A stretch of 64,000 nt of DNA from Haloarcula rara. GTDB taxonomy: Archaea > Halobacteriota > Halobacteria > Halobacteriales > Haloarculaceae. The notes under the pieces were generated by a model. That model made no database searches and had not been told where the DNA came from. It was given only the letters and a program-made list of their open reading frames with translations. The translations under genes and the position numbers were made by a program. Below, piece after piece: positions 23,624 through 32,926 of this stretch (positions are counted from its first letter, which is position 1; every line of letters starts with the position of its first letter). Where the stretch lies: the NCBI RefSeq assembly GCF_029338235.1, contig NZ_CP119785.1, positions 1,116,001 through 1,180,000 on the forward strand, in the 5' to 3' direction.

Positions 23624-24751
23624 ATGAGAGACCGTCGCCGACAGCTCAGGATACTGCTCGCCGATAACTGGACGGTAGTGCTCCTGGCGTTGCTTGCAGT
23701 CGTTGCGCTGGGGGCATATCTGACCTACAGCGGGTACGTCTCGCCCGGGACGGAGACCGAAGAGCGACAGGTCGAGTCGTGGGAATCAACGGGTGCGTTC
23801 ACCCATCAGGCGACTGTCAGGATCGATACCAGCGTGTATCAGGAGGGAGACGTCCTTCGTGACCGGGGGACGTACTTCCGGGCTATCGCCCCGGTACTCG
23901 ACGGTGAATTCGTCTACCGCTACACCGCAAGCGGGGGCGGGAATCTCACCGTGACGACCGACACCACGCTCGTCTTCCGGTCGGTCGATACGGACCAGGA
24001 GAACGAATCGGAGTACTGGCGGACCGAAGAACAGCTCTCATCGACTACCGAAACCGATGTCGGTCCGGGCGGCTCCGTCAGCACGCCTTTCAGGGTGAAC
24101 GTGAGCGAGGCGAGCCAGCGAATCGAGACAATCGACGAGCAACTCGGTGGGACCCCCGGGGAGAAACAGCTGCTCGTCGCCGCGACGGTCGCGGTATCGG
24201 GGACCCGAAACGGCAAACCGGTCGACGTGACGCGGACGTATCGGCTCCCGGTTACCACCGAGGGGTCGCTGTATCGCGTCGACGACCCGGGAGAGTCGGT
24301 CGAGTCGGACGGACAGACCGAACGTGTGACAGTTCCGGCCGACCCCGGTCCGGTCCAATCGCTCGGCGGGCCGGCGTTGTTCGGTCTCGGACTGGCCGGT
24401 CTCGTGGGTGTCGTCGCCGCCCGACGATACGCGCCGCCGGTCATGGAGACCGAGCGAACCTGGCACCGGTACCAGCAGACTCGGGCGGAGTTCGACGAGT
24501 GGATCACCGCCGGACGGGTACCGCCGGCGGCCGACGGGCCACCGGTCGTCACCGTCGACACGCTCTCCGGGCTGGTCGACCTGGCCATCGATACCGGCGA
24601 ACGCGTCGTCGAGGACGAGCGCCGCGGGGCCTGTCTCGTCATGCAAGACAGTCGGTGGTACCGCTACGAGATGCCCCCGGAGCCGGCTACGGGGCGCGAG
24701 TCCGACGACGCGACGCCGACCACCGACGACACGTCCGACCGAGAGGACTAG
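23624..24751 (+). CDS. DUF5305-like membrane protein (375 aa)
   Basis: The protein has an N-terminal transmembrane helix ([20 protein letters not shown]) and an extracellular beta-rich domain of about 200 residues ([38 protein letters not shown]). A second transmembrane helix follows near residue 255 ([18 protein letters not shown]). The cytoplasmic tail contains [20 protein letters not shown] and [18 protein letters not shown]. This is the DUF5305 plan, commonly linked to SipW-type peptidases in archaea. It probably forms part of the assembly or anchoring apparatus. It follows the peptidase gene by 82 bases. Confidence 0.8.
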   Translation: MRDRRRQLRILLADNWTVVLLALLAVVALGAYLTYSGYVSPGTETEERQVESWESTGAFTHQATVRIDTSVYQEGDVLRDRGTYFRAIAPVLDGEFVYRYTASGGGNLTVTTDTTLVFRSVDTDQENESEYWRTEEQLSSTTETDVGPGGSVSTPFRVNVSEASQRIETIDEQLGGTPGEKQLLVAATVAVSGTRNGKPVDVTRTYRLPVTTEGSLYRVDDPGESVESDGQTERVTVPADPGPVQSLGGPALFGLGLAGLVGVVAARRYAPPVMETERTWHRYQQTRAEFDEWITAGRVPPAADGPPVVTVDTLSGLVDLAIDTGERVVEDERRGACLVMQDSRWYRYEMPPEPATGRESDDATPTTDDTSDRED

Positions 24752-24876
24752 GGCGAGCCGGTCCCTCTCGAACCGTCTCACCAGCGAGCGAGCCACGCAA
24801 CGTGCAATCGCGGGCCACCCACCGGGACTGGCTCCCGACCGTGGGGTATTTTGGCGGGGACCCCGCCAGATCGGAT

Positions 24877-27564
24877 ATGGACGCGGCGCTCGGGCCACCG
24901 GCGAAGATGGCCGAGCTGGACGACGAGCTGACGCCGATGATGGCCCAGTACTTCGAGCTGTGTGAGCGCTACGACGAGGCGCTGGTCCTCTTTCAGGTGG
25001 GGGACTTCTACGAGGCGTTTTGCGAGGCCGCTGAGCGGGTCGCCCGGCTGTGTGAGATAACGCTGACCCAGCGCAGCGACTCCACGGGCGAGTACCCGAT
25101 GGCGGGCATCCCCATCGACAACGCCGAGTCGTACATCGAGACGCTGCTGGACGCGGGCTATCGGGTCGCCATCGCCGACCAGGTCGAGGATCCCGACGAG
25201 GTCAGCGGCGTCGTCGAGCGGGCCGTCACGCGGGTCGTCACGCCGGGGACGCTGACCGAGGCGGAGCTACTGGACGGGGCCGACAGCAACTACGTCGCGG
25301 CACTCGCCCGGGGCGAGGCGTACGGTCTCGCGCTCGTGGACATCTCGACTGGCGCGTGTTACGCGACCAGCGTGGACTCGGAGACGGCCGTCGCCGACGA
25401 GCTACGCCGCTTCGGGCCCGCCGAAGCCATCGTCGGTCCCGACGTCGAGGTGGACGAGGCCGTCTTTGGCGGGGGCTGTCTCGTCACCGAGTACGACGCC
25501 GACGCCTTCGATATCGAGCGGGCCGAGACCCGCATCGAGCGGTATTTCGGCCCGCCCGAGCGGCTACTGGCGGACGAGAGCGAGGTTCGGGCCACGGGCG
25601 CCCTGCTCGCCTACGCCGAGTACACCCGCGGGAAGTCGGGGGCCGTCGGCCCCGACGGGGAGCCGGTCGACCCCGATGTCGACCCGGAGGGGACCCTCGA
25701 CTACCTGAACCACCTCACCCGCTACGACCCCCGCGAGTACATGCTGCTCGACGCGGTCGCCGTCGAGAGCCTCGAGCTGTTCGACCGGCGCTCGGTGCGG
25801 GGCCACGGGAACCTGACGCTCGTGGACACGCTCGACGAGACGGCCTCGGCGCTTGGCCGGCGCAAGCTCACGGACTGGCTGCGCCGCCCGCTGCTGGATA
25901 CGGACCGAATCGAGGCGCGCCACGAGGCCGTCGGCGAGCTGAAGCGTAGTCCCGGGACCCGCGAGCGACTCCACGAGCTGCTCTCGCGGGTGTACGATAT
26001 CGAACGGCTCATCTCGCGGGTGTCACGGGGCCGGGCCAACGCCCGGGACCTGCGCTCGCTTTCGGCGACGCTCTCGGTAGTGCCCGATATCCGGGCGGCA
26101 CTCGCCGACGCGGAGTCGCGGCTGCTTGCGGACCTGCAGGCGACGCTTGACCCGCTCACGGAGACCCGCGAGGAAATCGAGGCAGCCATCCGGCCGGACC
26201 CGCCCCAGCAGGTCACCGAGGGCGACGTGATTCGCTCGGGGTACGACGACGAGCTGGACGAGCTGCGCTCGACGGAGCGGTCGGGCAAGGCGTGGATAGA
26301 CGACCTCGAAGCGAGCGAACGCGAGCGCACCGGTATCGACTCGCTGAAGGTCGGCCACACCGCGGTACACGGCTACTACATCGAGGTGACGAACGCCAAC
26401 CTCGATGCGGTGCCCGAGGACTACCAGCGCCGCCAGACGCTCAAGAACAGCGAGCGCTACTACACGCCCGAGCTGAAAGCGCGGGAAGAGGAGATTATCC
26501 GGGCAGAGGCGGCGGCCGATGACATGGAGTACGAGCTGTTCTGTCGGGTTCGGGACGCCGTCGCCGCGGAGGCCGAACGCGTCCAGGCGCTGGCCGAGAA
26601 GCTCGCTCGACTGGACGTCCTCGTCGCCTTCGGCGAGGTCGCCGCGACACAGGGGTACTGCCGACCCACCGTCGGCGCCGACGGCATCGACATCGAGGCC
26701 GGGCGCCACCCCGTCGTCGAGCGCACCGAAGAGTCGTTCGTACCCAACGACACGGCCCTGCACAGCTCCGAGCGGGCCGGGGCCGACCCTCACTTCGTCG
26801 TCCTCACCGGCCCGAACATGAGCGGGAAGTCAACCTACATGCGCCAGGTCGCGCTCTGCTCGGTCCTCGCCCAGACCGGCTCGTTCGTCCCGGCGTCGTC
26901 GGCCGCCCTGCCGATACTCGACCGGGTGTTCACTCGCGTCGGCGCCAGCGACGACATCGCCGGCGGTCGCTCGACGTTCATGATAGAGATGACGGAGCTT
27001 TCGACCATCCTGACGGAGGCGACCGCCGACTCGCTGGTCCTACTGGACGAGGTCGGTCGTGGTACCTCAACGGCGGACGGGCTGGCCATCGCCCGCGCAG
27101 TCACGGCGTATCTCCACGACGAGGTCGGCGCCTACACGCTCTTTGCGACCCACCACCACGACCTCACGGCGGCGGCCGAAGAACTGTCGGGAGTGGCCAA
27201 CCGGCACTTCGAGACCTCCCGGGAGGACGGGTCGGTCGTCTTCGACCACGAGCTGGCCGACGGGCCGGCCGCCGCGTCCTACGGCGTCGAGGTGGCGGCG
27301 ATGGCCGGGGTGCCTGAACCCGTCGTCGAAGCCGCCCGCGAGCGGCTGGTGGCAGCCGGCGAGGCCCCGGCGGCCGAGGCGGGCGACCCGCCCGAGGGCG
27401 GGGACGACGGCTCGGTCCCCAACCGGCCGGCCAGCGAAGGCCTGCCAGCGGGTCGAGCGGCCGACGACGACGTTGAGTCCCTGCTCCGGGAGGTCGACGT
27501 GGCGACGATGACGCCACTGGACGCGCTCAATACGCTGGCCGACCTCGCCGACCGGGTCGAGTAG
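24877..27564 (+). CDS. mutS: DNA mismatch repair protein MutS (second paralogue, 895 aa)
   Basis: This is a full-length MutS1 with its own mismatch wedge ([14 protein letters not shown] near residue 48) and connector/lever domains. Its clamp is followed by the ATPase with Walker [39 protein letters not shown] and FATHHHDLT. The C-terminus has an acidic low-complexity linker, then a short helix ([18 protein letters not shown]). It is a paralogue of the MutS at 6.5-9.2 kb, sharing motifs but diverging in the linker. The start at 24877 is chosen because earlier in-frame codons overlap the preceding gene in another frame; Met11 is an alternative. Redundant MutS copies are common in haloarchaea. 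Confidence 0.95.
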   Translation: MDAALGPPAKMAELDDELTPMMAQYFELCERYDEALVLFQVGDFYEAFCEAAERVARLCEITLTQRSDSTGEYPMAGIPIDNAESYIETLLDAGYRVAIADQVEDPDEVSGVVERAVTRVVTPGTLTEAELLDGADSNYVAALARGEAYGLALVDISTGACYATSVDSETAVADELRRFGPAEAIVGPDVEVDEAVFGGGCLVTEYDADAFDIERAETRIERYFGPPERLLADESEVRATGALLAYAEYTRGKSGAVGPDGEPVDPDVDPEGTLDYLNHLTRYDPREYMLLDAVAVESLELFDRRSVRGHGNLTLVDTLDETASALGRRKLTDWLRRPLLDTDRIEARHEAVGELKRSPGTRERLHELLSRVYDIERLISRVSRGRANARDLRSLSATLSVVPDIRAALADAESRLLADLQATLDPLTETREEIEAAIRPDPPQQVTEGDVIRSGYDDELDELRSTERSGKAWIDDLEASERERTGIDSLKVGHTAVHGYYIEVTNANLDAVPEDYQRRQTLKNSERYYTPELKAREEEIIRAEAAADDMEYELFCRVRDAVAAEAERVQALAEKLARLDVLVAFGEVAATQGYCRPTVGADGIDIEAGRHPVVERTEESFVPNDTALHSSERAGADPHFVVLTGPNMSGKSTYMRQVALCSVLAQTGSFVPASSAALPILDRVFTRVGASDDIAGGRSTFMIEMTELSTILTEATADSLVLLDEVGRGTSTADGLAIARAVTAYLHDEVGAYTLFATHHHDLTAAAEELSGVANRHFETSREDGSVVFDHELADGPAAASYGVEVAAMAGVPEPVVEAARERLVAAGEAPAAEAGDPPEGGDDGSVPNRPASEGLPAGRAADDDVESLLREVDVATMTPLDALNTLADLADRVE

Positions 27565-27598
27565 GACTTACTAACGAGTAAGGTACCATGGCTTTTTG

Positions 27599-27605
27599 TT
27601 TAAAT
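27599..27605 (+). promoter_or_regulatory. TATA-box candidate for the HalOD1 gene
   Basis: The word tttaaat stands in an AT-rich patch 16 bases before the ATG chosen for the HalOD1 gene. It makes the in-frame ATG at 27588 unlikely, since that codon lies upstream of the promoter element. The spacing is slightly short for a standard archaeal promoter, so confidence is modest. Confidence 0.4.
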
Positions 27606-27620
27606 CAATACACTAATTGC

Positions 27621-27881
27621 ATGAACTGTTCTGGTGGTAGAACAGATGGGTCCCCGCTCGTCCGGCAGCCGACGGGCACCAGTTCGCCGATAATGGCCAT
27701 CCTCCGCGCCGTCGCGACCGCCGAGAACGTAGACCCCCAGGCGCTCGACCCGCTCGGTGACGTGGTCGACCCCGAAGCCCTCGAGGTACTCCTCGCCGGC
27801 CCCGACAGCGGCGCACACGTGACTTTCAGCTACGCTGACCACCGTGTCGTGGTGACGGACGAGGCGGTCGAAGTCTACTGA
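27621..27881 (+). CDS. HalOD1 output-domain protein (86 aa)
   Basis: The core ILRAVATAENVDPQALDPLG then DVVDPEALEVLLAGPDSG, ending HVTFSYADHRVVVTDEAVEV, is the HalOD1 signature: two helices around a DP-LDPL turn, then a beta hairpin. HalOD1 modules are haloarchaeal signalling output domains found alone or on response regulators. The partner is unknown. The start was placed at 27621 because the TATA-like word at 27599 lies between it and the upstream ATG. The 3' end overlaps nucS convergently by 7 bases. Confidence 0.8.
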   Translation: MNCSGGRTDGSPLVRQPTGTSSPIMAILRAVATAENVDPQALDPLGDVVDPEALEVLLAGPDSGAHVTFSYADHRVVVTDEAVEVY

Positions 27882-28606
27882 ACTGGTTCGAGCGAGACGA
27901 ACTCCAGGCCCTTCTTCGCGAGCAGCTGGCGCGCCCGGTCGGTCACCGACGGGGCGACCAGGACGCCCCGAACCGCCGTCCCCGCATGGAGGTCCCGTTC
28001 CAGGGCGTCGACGTAGCGGTCGAGCTGGCCGACCGCGTCCGGCCCGACGCGGCGCCGTTTCAGCTCGACGACGACAGTCCGACCGCTTTCGTCCTCGCCG
28101 TAGACGTCGACGGCGCCGGCGGGGGTCGCCCGCTCGGTCGCCAGCGGCGTGAAGCCGGGCTCGACGAGGTCGGGGTCCTCGAGGATGCGCTCCTTGAGGT
28201 CGGCTTCGGTCCCGGTGACGGCCAGCTCCTCGGGGTCACTGACGTCGAAGGCGGCGGCGTGGGCCACCGTCTCGAAGGATATCTCGAGGGTCTCGTCGGG
28301 ATTCGACCGTTCTGAACACAATTCGAGGGCCCCGTCGGTGACGGTGACGGCGTGCTCACAGCCCGGCGGCTGCCAGTTGACCGGCTGCTGGCCCTCGTCA
28401 GTGTGGACCAGCGACGCCCCGTCCGGTTTCAGGGTCACGTGGCGGTCGCCCGGCCCGAGCGAACTCGCCGCGCGGCCGTCGTACTCGACCGTACAGCGAC
28501 CGAACAGAGTCACCATCGCGCCCCGGTCGACGGCGCGGGCGACGAGGTCGCGGGCGGTGTTGGCCTCCGGATACGAGAGCGTCTCGACGGCGCTGTCGGC
28601 GGTCAC
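27875..28606 (-). CDS. nucS: Endonuclease NucS (EndoMS)
   Basis: The 243-residue protein has the two-domain NucS plan. An N-terminal beta-rich DNA-binding half (MVTLFGRCTVEYDGRAASSL; RHVTLKPDGASLVHTDEGQQ; VNWQPPG) precedes a RecB-like nuclease half. That half has AVDVYGEDESGRTVVVELKR (Asp-Glu-x-Lys catalytic set) and a QLDRYVDALERD helix. NucS/EndoMS cuts both strands at mismatches, with PCNA. In this window it coexists with MutL and two MutS proteins, so two unrelated mismatch-repair routes are encoded. It is followed by a small-protein gene transcribed the same way. Confidence 0.92.
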   Translation of the reverse strand: MTADSAVETLSYPEANTARDLVARAVDRGAMVTLFGRCTVEYDGRAASSLGPGDRHVTLKPDGASLVHTDEGQQPVNWQPPGCEHAVTVTDGALELCSERSNPDETLEISFETVAHAAAFDVSDPEELAVTGTEADLKERILEDPDLVEPGFTPLATERATPAGAVDVYGEDESGRTVVVELKRRRVGPDAVGQLDRYVDALERDLHAGTAVRGVLVAPSVTDRARQLLAKKGLEFVSLEPVQ

Positions 28607-28615
28607 GGCTGGCGA

Positions 28616-29047
28616 TTAGCGGTCGTCGCGTAAAAAGGACGCGTCGTCGCCCCGGTAGACTGTGTCGGCGCGACGGGCCAGACCGAGCAGGAGCCCCGCC
28701 CGGGCCGCGTTGGGGTGGAGGCCTTCGGCGACCGCGTCGACGGCGCGGCTCTTGGCCTCGGTCCAGCGGGCACGCAGTCCCGCCGGGTCGTCCGTCCGTG
28801 CCAGCACGACGTCGTCGGGCTCGGCGAGCGTCGGGTCGAGCCAGCAGACACAGTACCAGCGGGGAGTCCCGTCGGCGACGAGCAGCCGCTCGTAGCCCGC
28901 GTCGAGCTCGTCGAGGACGTCCCCGGCCGACCAGTCGCGGCCCAGCGGCCGGGACTGGGCGAGCGGGTCGGTCGTCACCCCCCAGTGGGCGTATCGGCAG
29001 TCGAAGCCGTCCCCACGGGGCACGACCACGAGCGTTCGCTGTCCCAT
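28616..29047 (-). CDS. Haloarchaeal protein, DUF6735-like (143 aa)
   Basis: The protein begins MGQRTLVVVPRGDGFDCRYA and contains HWGVTTDPLAQSRPLG, WYCVCWLDPTLAEPDDVVL and a C-terminal GLLLGLARRADTVYRGDDAS. This pattern (GxRxLVxxxxxGxxDxxYAHWG) is that of the haloarchaeal DUF6735 family, of unknown function. The gene ends 10 bases upstream of the nucS start codon on the same strand, so the two could share a transcript. The start at 29047 is preferred over the in-frame ATG at 29104. Confidence 0.75.
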   Translation of the reverse strand: MGQRTLVVVPRGDGFDCRYAHWGVTTDPLAQSRPLGRDWSAGDVLDELDAGYERLLVADGTPRWYCVCWLDPTLAEPDDVVLARTDDPAGLRARWTEAKSRAVDAVAEGLHPNAARAGLLLGLARRADTVYRGDDASFLRDDR

Positions 29048-29167
29048 GGCGAGAGAGTGGCCCCGGCACGGTATTTGAACGCTCGGGCATGGTAACGAAA
29101 GCACCCGGCCACTACCCCATGTGAAGCATGCACAACCCTCAAGTGTCGCGTCACCGTATCGTCACGT

Positions 29168-29458
29168 ATGCTCGGGAGCGAATGGCTGTACGGTGCCATT
29201 GCCCTGCTGGTGGGCGTGCACATCCTGACGATGTTGTACGCCTATCGCCGTCAGGGCGAACCAGCGAGCGGAGCCGCACAGTCCGACCCCGGGGCGACGC
29301 CGCCGGCCACCAGTGACGAGCAGGCGACGGGCGTGGTCACCTGTGCCAACTGCGGGACGAGAAACGAAGAGGGCTACCAGTTCTGTCGTGAGTGTATCGC
29401 CGATATGTCGAGTGGCACGCCGCAACGTCCCTCACGGGAGCGGCCCAACGCCCACTGA
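29168..29458 (+). CDS. Small membrane protein with C-terminal zinc ribbon (96 aa)
   Basis: An N-terminal helix (LYGAIALLVGVHILTMLYAY) is followed by a polar linker. The C-terminal zinc ribbon is VVTCANCGTRNEEGYQFCRE (CxxC ... CxxC, ending CRECI). The layout is that of a membrane-anchored double-knuckle zinc ribbon. It may be an adaptor, but function is unknown. It is divergent from the DUF6735-like gene. Confidence 0.7.
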   Translation: MLGSEWLYGAIALLVGVHILTMLYAYRRQGEPASGAAQSDPGATPPATSDEQATGVVTCANCGTRNEEGYQFCRECIADMSSGTPQRPSRERPNAH

Positions 29459-29615
29459 CGGGGACCGACAGGCGGGCGCGTTCGCTGTCACCGGGAGTGG
29501 GGACACTATCTCCGGGGGTGGCCGATTCGACACAGTGCGACAGGCGCTAGTCACCCGACTGAAAGCATTTACTCGATTCCGTGTCAGATAGATTTTATGT
29601 ACGCCCGGCCAGTAC

Positions 29616-29762
29616 ATGCAGGTGATGCCCCAGATCGAAGTCTCGGAGAACCTGTACCGACAGCTCGAAGACGAAGCGAGCGGTGAGCGACTCGACGACA
29701 CCCTCTGGAAGATGGTCGGTACCTACCGCCGCAAGCACAACCCCGAGTCGGACCGCAGGTAG
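29616..29762 (+). CDS. Small antitoxin-like protein, DUF7557-like (48 aa)
   Basis: The protein reads MQVMPQIEVSENLYRQLEDE then ASGERLDDTLWKMVGTYRRK. An N-terminal strand (PQIEVSE) precedes two helices, as in RHH-type antitoxins. I recognise the family as DUF7557-like haloarchaeal proteins. No toxin gene adjoins it. An alternative start is the second Met (29625). A TATA-like gattttatg lies at 29591-29599. Confidence 0.6.
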   Translation: MQVMPQIEVSENLYRQLEDEASGERLDDTLWKMVGTYRRKHNPESDRR

Positions 29763-29795
29763 CGCCGACAGCAGCGTCCCCCTCGATAGCCCGAT

Positions 29796-30581
29796 TCAGT
29801 CCCGTAGCTCGTCGAGTCGCGCCCCCAGCACCTCGCGTATCGACGCCGTGTCGCCGCCGATGCGGACGATGCGGTAGCCGGCGTCGATCGCGTCCCGCGC
29901 CCCCGGGACGCCGTTGCGGATGCGCCCGACCGGCACCCCGGCGTCGAGACAGGCTTCGAGCGTGCGGTCGATAGCCGCCGAGACGGCCTCGGCGTTCTTC
30001 TCGAGCGGGTCACCGCCCGACAGCGACATCGAGAGGTCCGCCGGCCCGACGAAGGCAAAGCCCAGCTGAGGCACCGACAGGAGCGCCTCGATGTTGTCGA
30101 CGGCGCGCTGGTTCTCTATCATCGTCCCGACCAGCACCTCGCTGTCCTCGCCGCCGACGTAGCTGTCGACGTAGCCCGCCCACTCGCCCGACCGACCCAC
30201 GCCGACCCCGCGGTCGCCCACGCCGCCGTCGTACGCGAAGTGGGCCGCCCTGACACCGGCCCGGAGTTCCTCGGCCGTCTCGATGCGGGGCAGCAGGATG
30301 GTCCTGACGCCGGCGTCGAGCACCTTCCTGATGAGCGCCGGTTCGGGTTTGGGCAGCCGGACAAGCAGTTCGATGTCGCCCGCCTCTGCGGCCCGTGTCA
30401 GCTCTTCTAAGGCGCTGCTGTCGTAGGGGCTTGGCCCGCCGTGTTCGAAGTCCAGCCAGACGTAGTCCAGGCCGACCGCGCCCAGCGTCTCGATGACCGT
30501 CGGCGAGAACGTCTCCGCGCTCGCACCGAAGACTGTCTCACCGCTGTCCAGCGCCCGCCGGAGCCCGTTCTCGGACCTCAT
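29796..30581 (-). CDS. HpcH/HpaI-family aldolase (261 aa)
   Basis: The TIM-barrel protein shows the class II pyruvate-aldolase landmarks. They are LDYVWLDFEHGGPS (metal/base region), VRLPKPEPALIRKVLDAGVR, a TILLPRIETAEEL strand and LGFAFVGPADLSMSLSG, a motif that positions the substrate. These enzymes cleave or form 2-oxo-acid aldols with a divalent metal. It overlaps the upstream dehydrogenase gene by 4 bases (ATGA), implying a joint pathway in which the aldolase yields a 2-oxo acid and the partner reduces a 2-oxo acid. The exact substrate is not known. Confidence 0.87.
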   Translation of the reverse strand: MRSENGLRRALDSGETVFGASAETFSPTVIETLGAVGLDYVWLDFEHGGPSPYDSSALEELTRAAEAGDIELLVRLPKPEPALIRKVLDAGVRTILLPRIETAEELRAGVRAAHFAYDGGVGDRGVGVGRSGEWAGYVDSYVGGEDSEVLVGTMIENQRAVDNIEALLSVPQLGFAFVGPADLSMSLSGGDPLEKNAEAVSAAIDRTLEACLDAGVPVGRIRNGVPGARDAIDAGYRIVRIGGDTASIREVLGARLDELRD

Positions 30582-31552
30582 TCGTCGTCCTCCGACAGCG
30601 CGGCCGTGTTCCGCGTCGAGTCGGGTATCTCGCCCTCGTAGACGGTCCGGACGTTCGCCGCGGCCCGCCGACTCATCCGGGCCAGCGCCTGCCGTGTCAC
30701 CCCGCCGACGTGGGGCGTCAGCAACACGTCGTCACGGTCGTACAGTGGGTGGTCCGAACCGGGCGGCTCGGACTCGAACGTGTCGAGTGCCGCCCCGCCG
30801 ACGGTGCCGGCCTCGAGCGCGTCGATTAGCGCCGCCTCGTCGACGACCGCGCCGCGAGCGGTGTTGACGATGACGCCGTGCTCGCCAAGCGCCGACAGCT
30901 CCGCCGTCGAGATGGAGTGGTGGGTGTGGTCCGTCAGGGGGACGTGGACGCTCACGGCGTCGGAGCGCTCGAACAGCCCCTCGAACCGCTCGGCACGCCG
31001 GACACTCTCCGGGAAGTACTCGTCGGGCTTGCGCGGGTCGTAGGCGACGACGCGCATCCCCATGCCGGTCGCCAGCGCCGCCGTCTTCTGTGCGATGTTC
31101 CCGAAGCCGTACAGCCCGAGCGTGTCGTTGCTGAGCTCCCGCCCGGTGTATGCCGCCCGCTCCCACTCACCGGACCGGACGTGTCTGTCAGCGGAGTGGA
31201 GATTGCGGCGCAGTCCAAACAGCGAGGCGATGGCGTGTTCGGCGACGGACTGGGCGTTCGCGCCCGGCGTGTTGCAGACGACGATGTCGCGCTCGGCGGC
31301 CGCCGCCATGTCGACGTTGTCGAGGCCGGCGCCGTGTTTCGCGATGACCTTCAGCTTCTCCGCCCGCTCGATGACCGCTGCGGTAAGCGGCGCGACGCGG
31401 ACGATGACGGCGTCGTAGCGTGCGATGTCGGCCAGCGCGTCGTCGTAGCTGTCGTACTCGTCCATCCCAGTACAGTCGGCGAAATCCGCGATTGACTCCG
31501 GCCCCGAGGGGTCGATTTCTTTCGGCAGGAGGACCTCCCACGTGTCTGTCAT
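30578..31552 (-). CDS. D-isomer-specific 2-hydroxyacid dehydrogenase, phosphoglycerate-dehydrogenase-like (324 aa)
   Basis: The 2-hydroxyacid dehydrogenase fold shows LGLYGFGNIAQKTAALATGM (GxGxxG-like NAD site), VSVHVPLTDHTHHSIS and IVNTARGAVVDEAALIDALE (Arg). GGAALDTFESEPPGSDHPLY supplies the Glu and VLLTPHVGGVTRQAL the catalytic His. It lacks the C-terminal ACT domain of SerA, so it is probably not the serine-pathway enzyme. The gene for the HpaI-like aldolase overlaps its end. The start at 31552 is chosen because the in-frame extension further upstream crosses an unlikely coding stretch. Confidence 0.88.
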   Translation of the reverse strand: MTDTWEVLLPKEIDPSGPESIADFADCTGMDEYDSYDDALADIARYDAVIVRVAPLTAAVIERAEKLKVIAKHGAGLDNVDMAAAAERDIVVCNTPGANAQSVAEHAIASLFGLRRNLHSADRHVRSGEWERAAYTGRELSNDTLGLYGFGNIAQKTAALATGMGMRVVAYDPRKPDEYFPESVRRAERFEGLFERSDAVSVHVPLTDHTHHSISTAELSALGEHGVIVNTARGAVVDEAALIDALEAGTVGGAALDTFESEPPGSDHPLYDRDDVLLTPHVGGVTRQALARMSRRAAANVRTVYEGEIPDSTRNTAALSEDDE

Positions 31553-31641
31553 GGCCCCCTCTTGACGGGACGTGGGTAAAAGTGTACAGCCCAGCTGGGA
31601 CCCCACCGGCGTGGCGTTCTGTGCCGCTACGCAGCCCGGCG

Positions 31642-31902
31642 TTACCCGTAGTGTTCGCCCAGGTACGCCACGATGTCGTCGCTCTCGTACATCGTCACGC
31701 CCCTGTCGGTGTCGACCAGATACGGAATCTGGTCCTCGCCATCGGCCGTCAGTTGCTGGTGTATGAGTTCGTTGGTTACGTCCCCACCCGCATCGCCGGG
31801 CAGGCGCGGGTTGTGGATGACATACGAAAGGCCGAGTTCGGAGAGTTTCGTCCGTGCTTTCTCGCTGTGCGGGCAGCCTTCTGACTGGTAGAGTTCGAGC
31901 AT
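31642..31902 (-). CDS. Glutaredoxin / GST-N-like protein (86 aa)
   Basis: The short protein MLELYQSEGCPHSEKARTKL (Cys10, CPHS) continues with GLSYVIHNPRLPGD, DGEDQIPYLVDTDRG (cis-Pro) and MYESDDIVAYLGEHYG. This is the glutaredoxin/GST N-terminal thioredoxin fold with a monothiol-type CPxS centre. It is a likely cytoplasmic redox or glutathione-analogue enzyme; the thiol partner in haloarchaea (gamma-glutamylcysteine) is established knowledge for the group, not shown here. Confidence 0.85.
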   Translation of the reverse strand: MLELYQSEGCPHSEKARTKLSELGLSYVIHNPRLPGDAGGDVTNELIHQQLTADGEDQIPYLVDTDRGVTMYESDDIVAYLGEHYG

Positions 31903-32038
31903 TGGTGCCGAGAGAGACGAGGGGCCGAAGCGGGAAATGGTAGTTTCCCACTAGCTCTGCGAGCGCATGTCGGTACGCCACGGCGTCGATACCAGCGTCG
32001 GTACGTCAGCAGTTACTCTTGACTGCCGAAGCGGCAGA

Positions 32039-32156
32039 ACTCGCCGGGAGTGAGCAAACCCGAAGGGTTTGCGATGTTCGGCGAGTCCACGACTGAGCGA
32101 AGGAAATTGACTCGCCGGGGTTTCGCCACGCTGCATGGAAGATTCGTACTAACCCC
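32039..32156. repeat. Partial tRNA-Ala 3'-end repeats with a palindromic core (distal boundary of the tRNA-Ala island)
   Basis: Two related words are present. One is actcgccgggagtgagcaaa continuing with cccgaagggtttgcg (about 32039-32073), whose gcaaaccc/gggtttgc core is an 8-bp stem with a 3-base loop, followed by an inverted cggcgagtcc. The second is gactcgccggggtttcgcca continuing with cgctgcatggaagattcgta (32109-32156). Near-identical copies occur at 33835-33888, 35015-35053 and 35221-35273. Their common start tggactcgccggg is the 3' end of the tRNA-Ala gene at 36123. The rest of 31903-32464 holds no gene that I can support. Confidence 0.7.
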
Positions 32157-32464
32157 TCTGCGTTCTAGTGGGTATGCAGCCAGCCAGGAAAGATAGGACA
32201 ACCGGCACTGCTGGAGTTCGTACTACCCAATATTCGAATCGTGTTCCGAACATCAATGGTTTGCTGTCGGAAGTGCCGAACCAGTATCGAAAGCAGACAG
32301 TTCGAAGCAATCAGCAAATGTGAGCGCTGGACCGGGACTGTCGGGCTACCCCTCAAAACGTGGCACGTATCGACTGCTGAATATAGAGGGGGAAGTCAGC
32401 ACAGAGACCATATTTGTTCCCGGCATGTTCCGGTGAATCACCTGTCAGCGTGCGTTCGGAGTGG

Positions 32465-32752
32465 CTACTCGATTTCTAACTGTCCACTTCCGCCACTCTC
32501 CTGACCGTCGTTTTCGTCCCATTCGAGTTCGAACTCGATACTTCGTTCAGTCATATTGCCAGCCGGGCCTTCGCGTTCAGCTTTGACTTCGAAGGTCGGT
32601 CGGGCAGGGGGGTTCAGCGTTACAGATTCTGAGCCTGCTTTCAGCTTGATAGCGTTGCCGCTATCGAGATTGTCCGCGACTTTCCGAAGGTACGATGCAA
32701 TCTCTTCTCGACTCTGGTCGCTCTCTGATTTGAACAGGACTTCTTCAGGCAT
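32465..32752 (-). CDS. Amphi-Trp domain protein (95 aa)
   Basis: The protein begins MPEEVLFKSESDQSREEIAS, continues YLRKVADNLDSG and VTLNPPARPTFEVKAERE, and ends SIEFELEWDENDG. This is the amphi-Trp domain: an N-terminal helix pair then a beta meander with the conserved PxFEVxxE and the EFELxW strand. Amphi-Trp proteins are thought to bind peptides or nucleic acids. It is divergently arranged with the ATP-grasp gene (about 175 bases between) inside the tRNA-Ala island. Confidence 0.85.
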   Translation of the reverse strand: MPEEVLFKSESDQSREEIASYLRKVADNLDSGNAIKLKAGSESVTLNPPARPTFEVKAEREGPAGNMTERSIEFELEWDENDGQESGGSGQLEIE

Positions 32753-32926
32753 ACAGGAGATAGTACACAGCCTGCACCAATAAATGCGCCCGCCGTATTG
32801 AGTGGATAGGACTGGCCAGTGTGTTCACAGCTGTTGGGCCATCCCCCGTTCGTGATGCCTGTTACTGAGAGCACTACACACCCGAATGCTATTCAAATTC
32901 GCGCTTGAACACCACTGTAGAGCCGT

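Noticed and set aside
27588..27620. Upstream ATG start for HalOD1
   Set aside because: The codon lies before the TATA-like tttaaat at 27599, so the mRNA would not include it.
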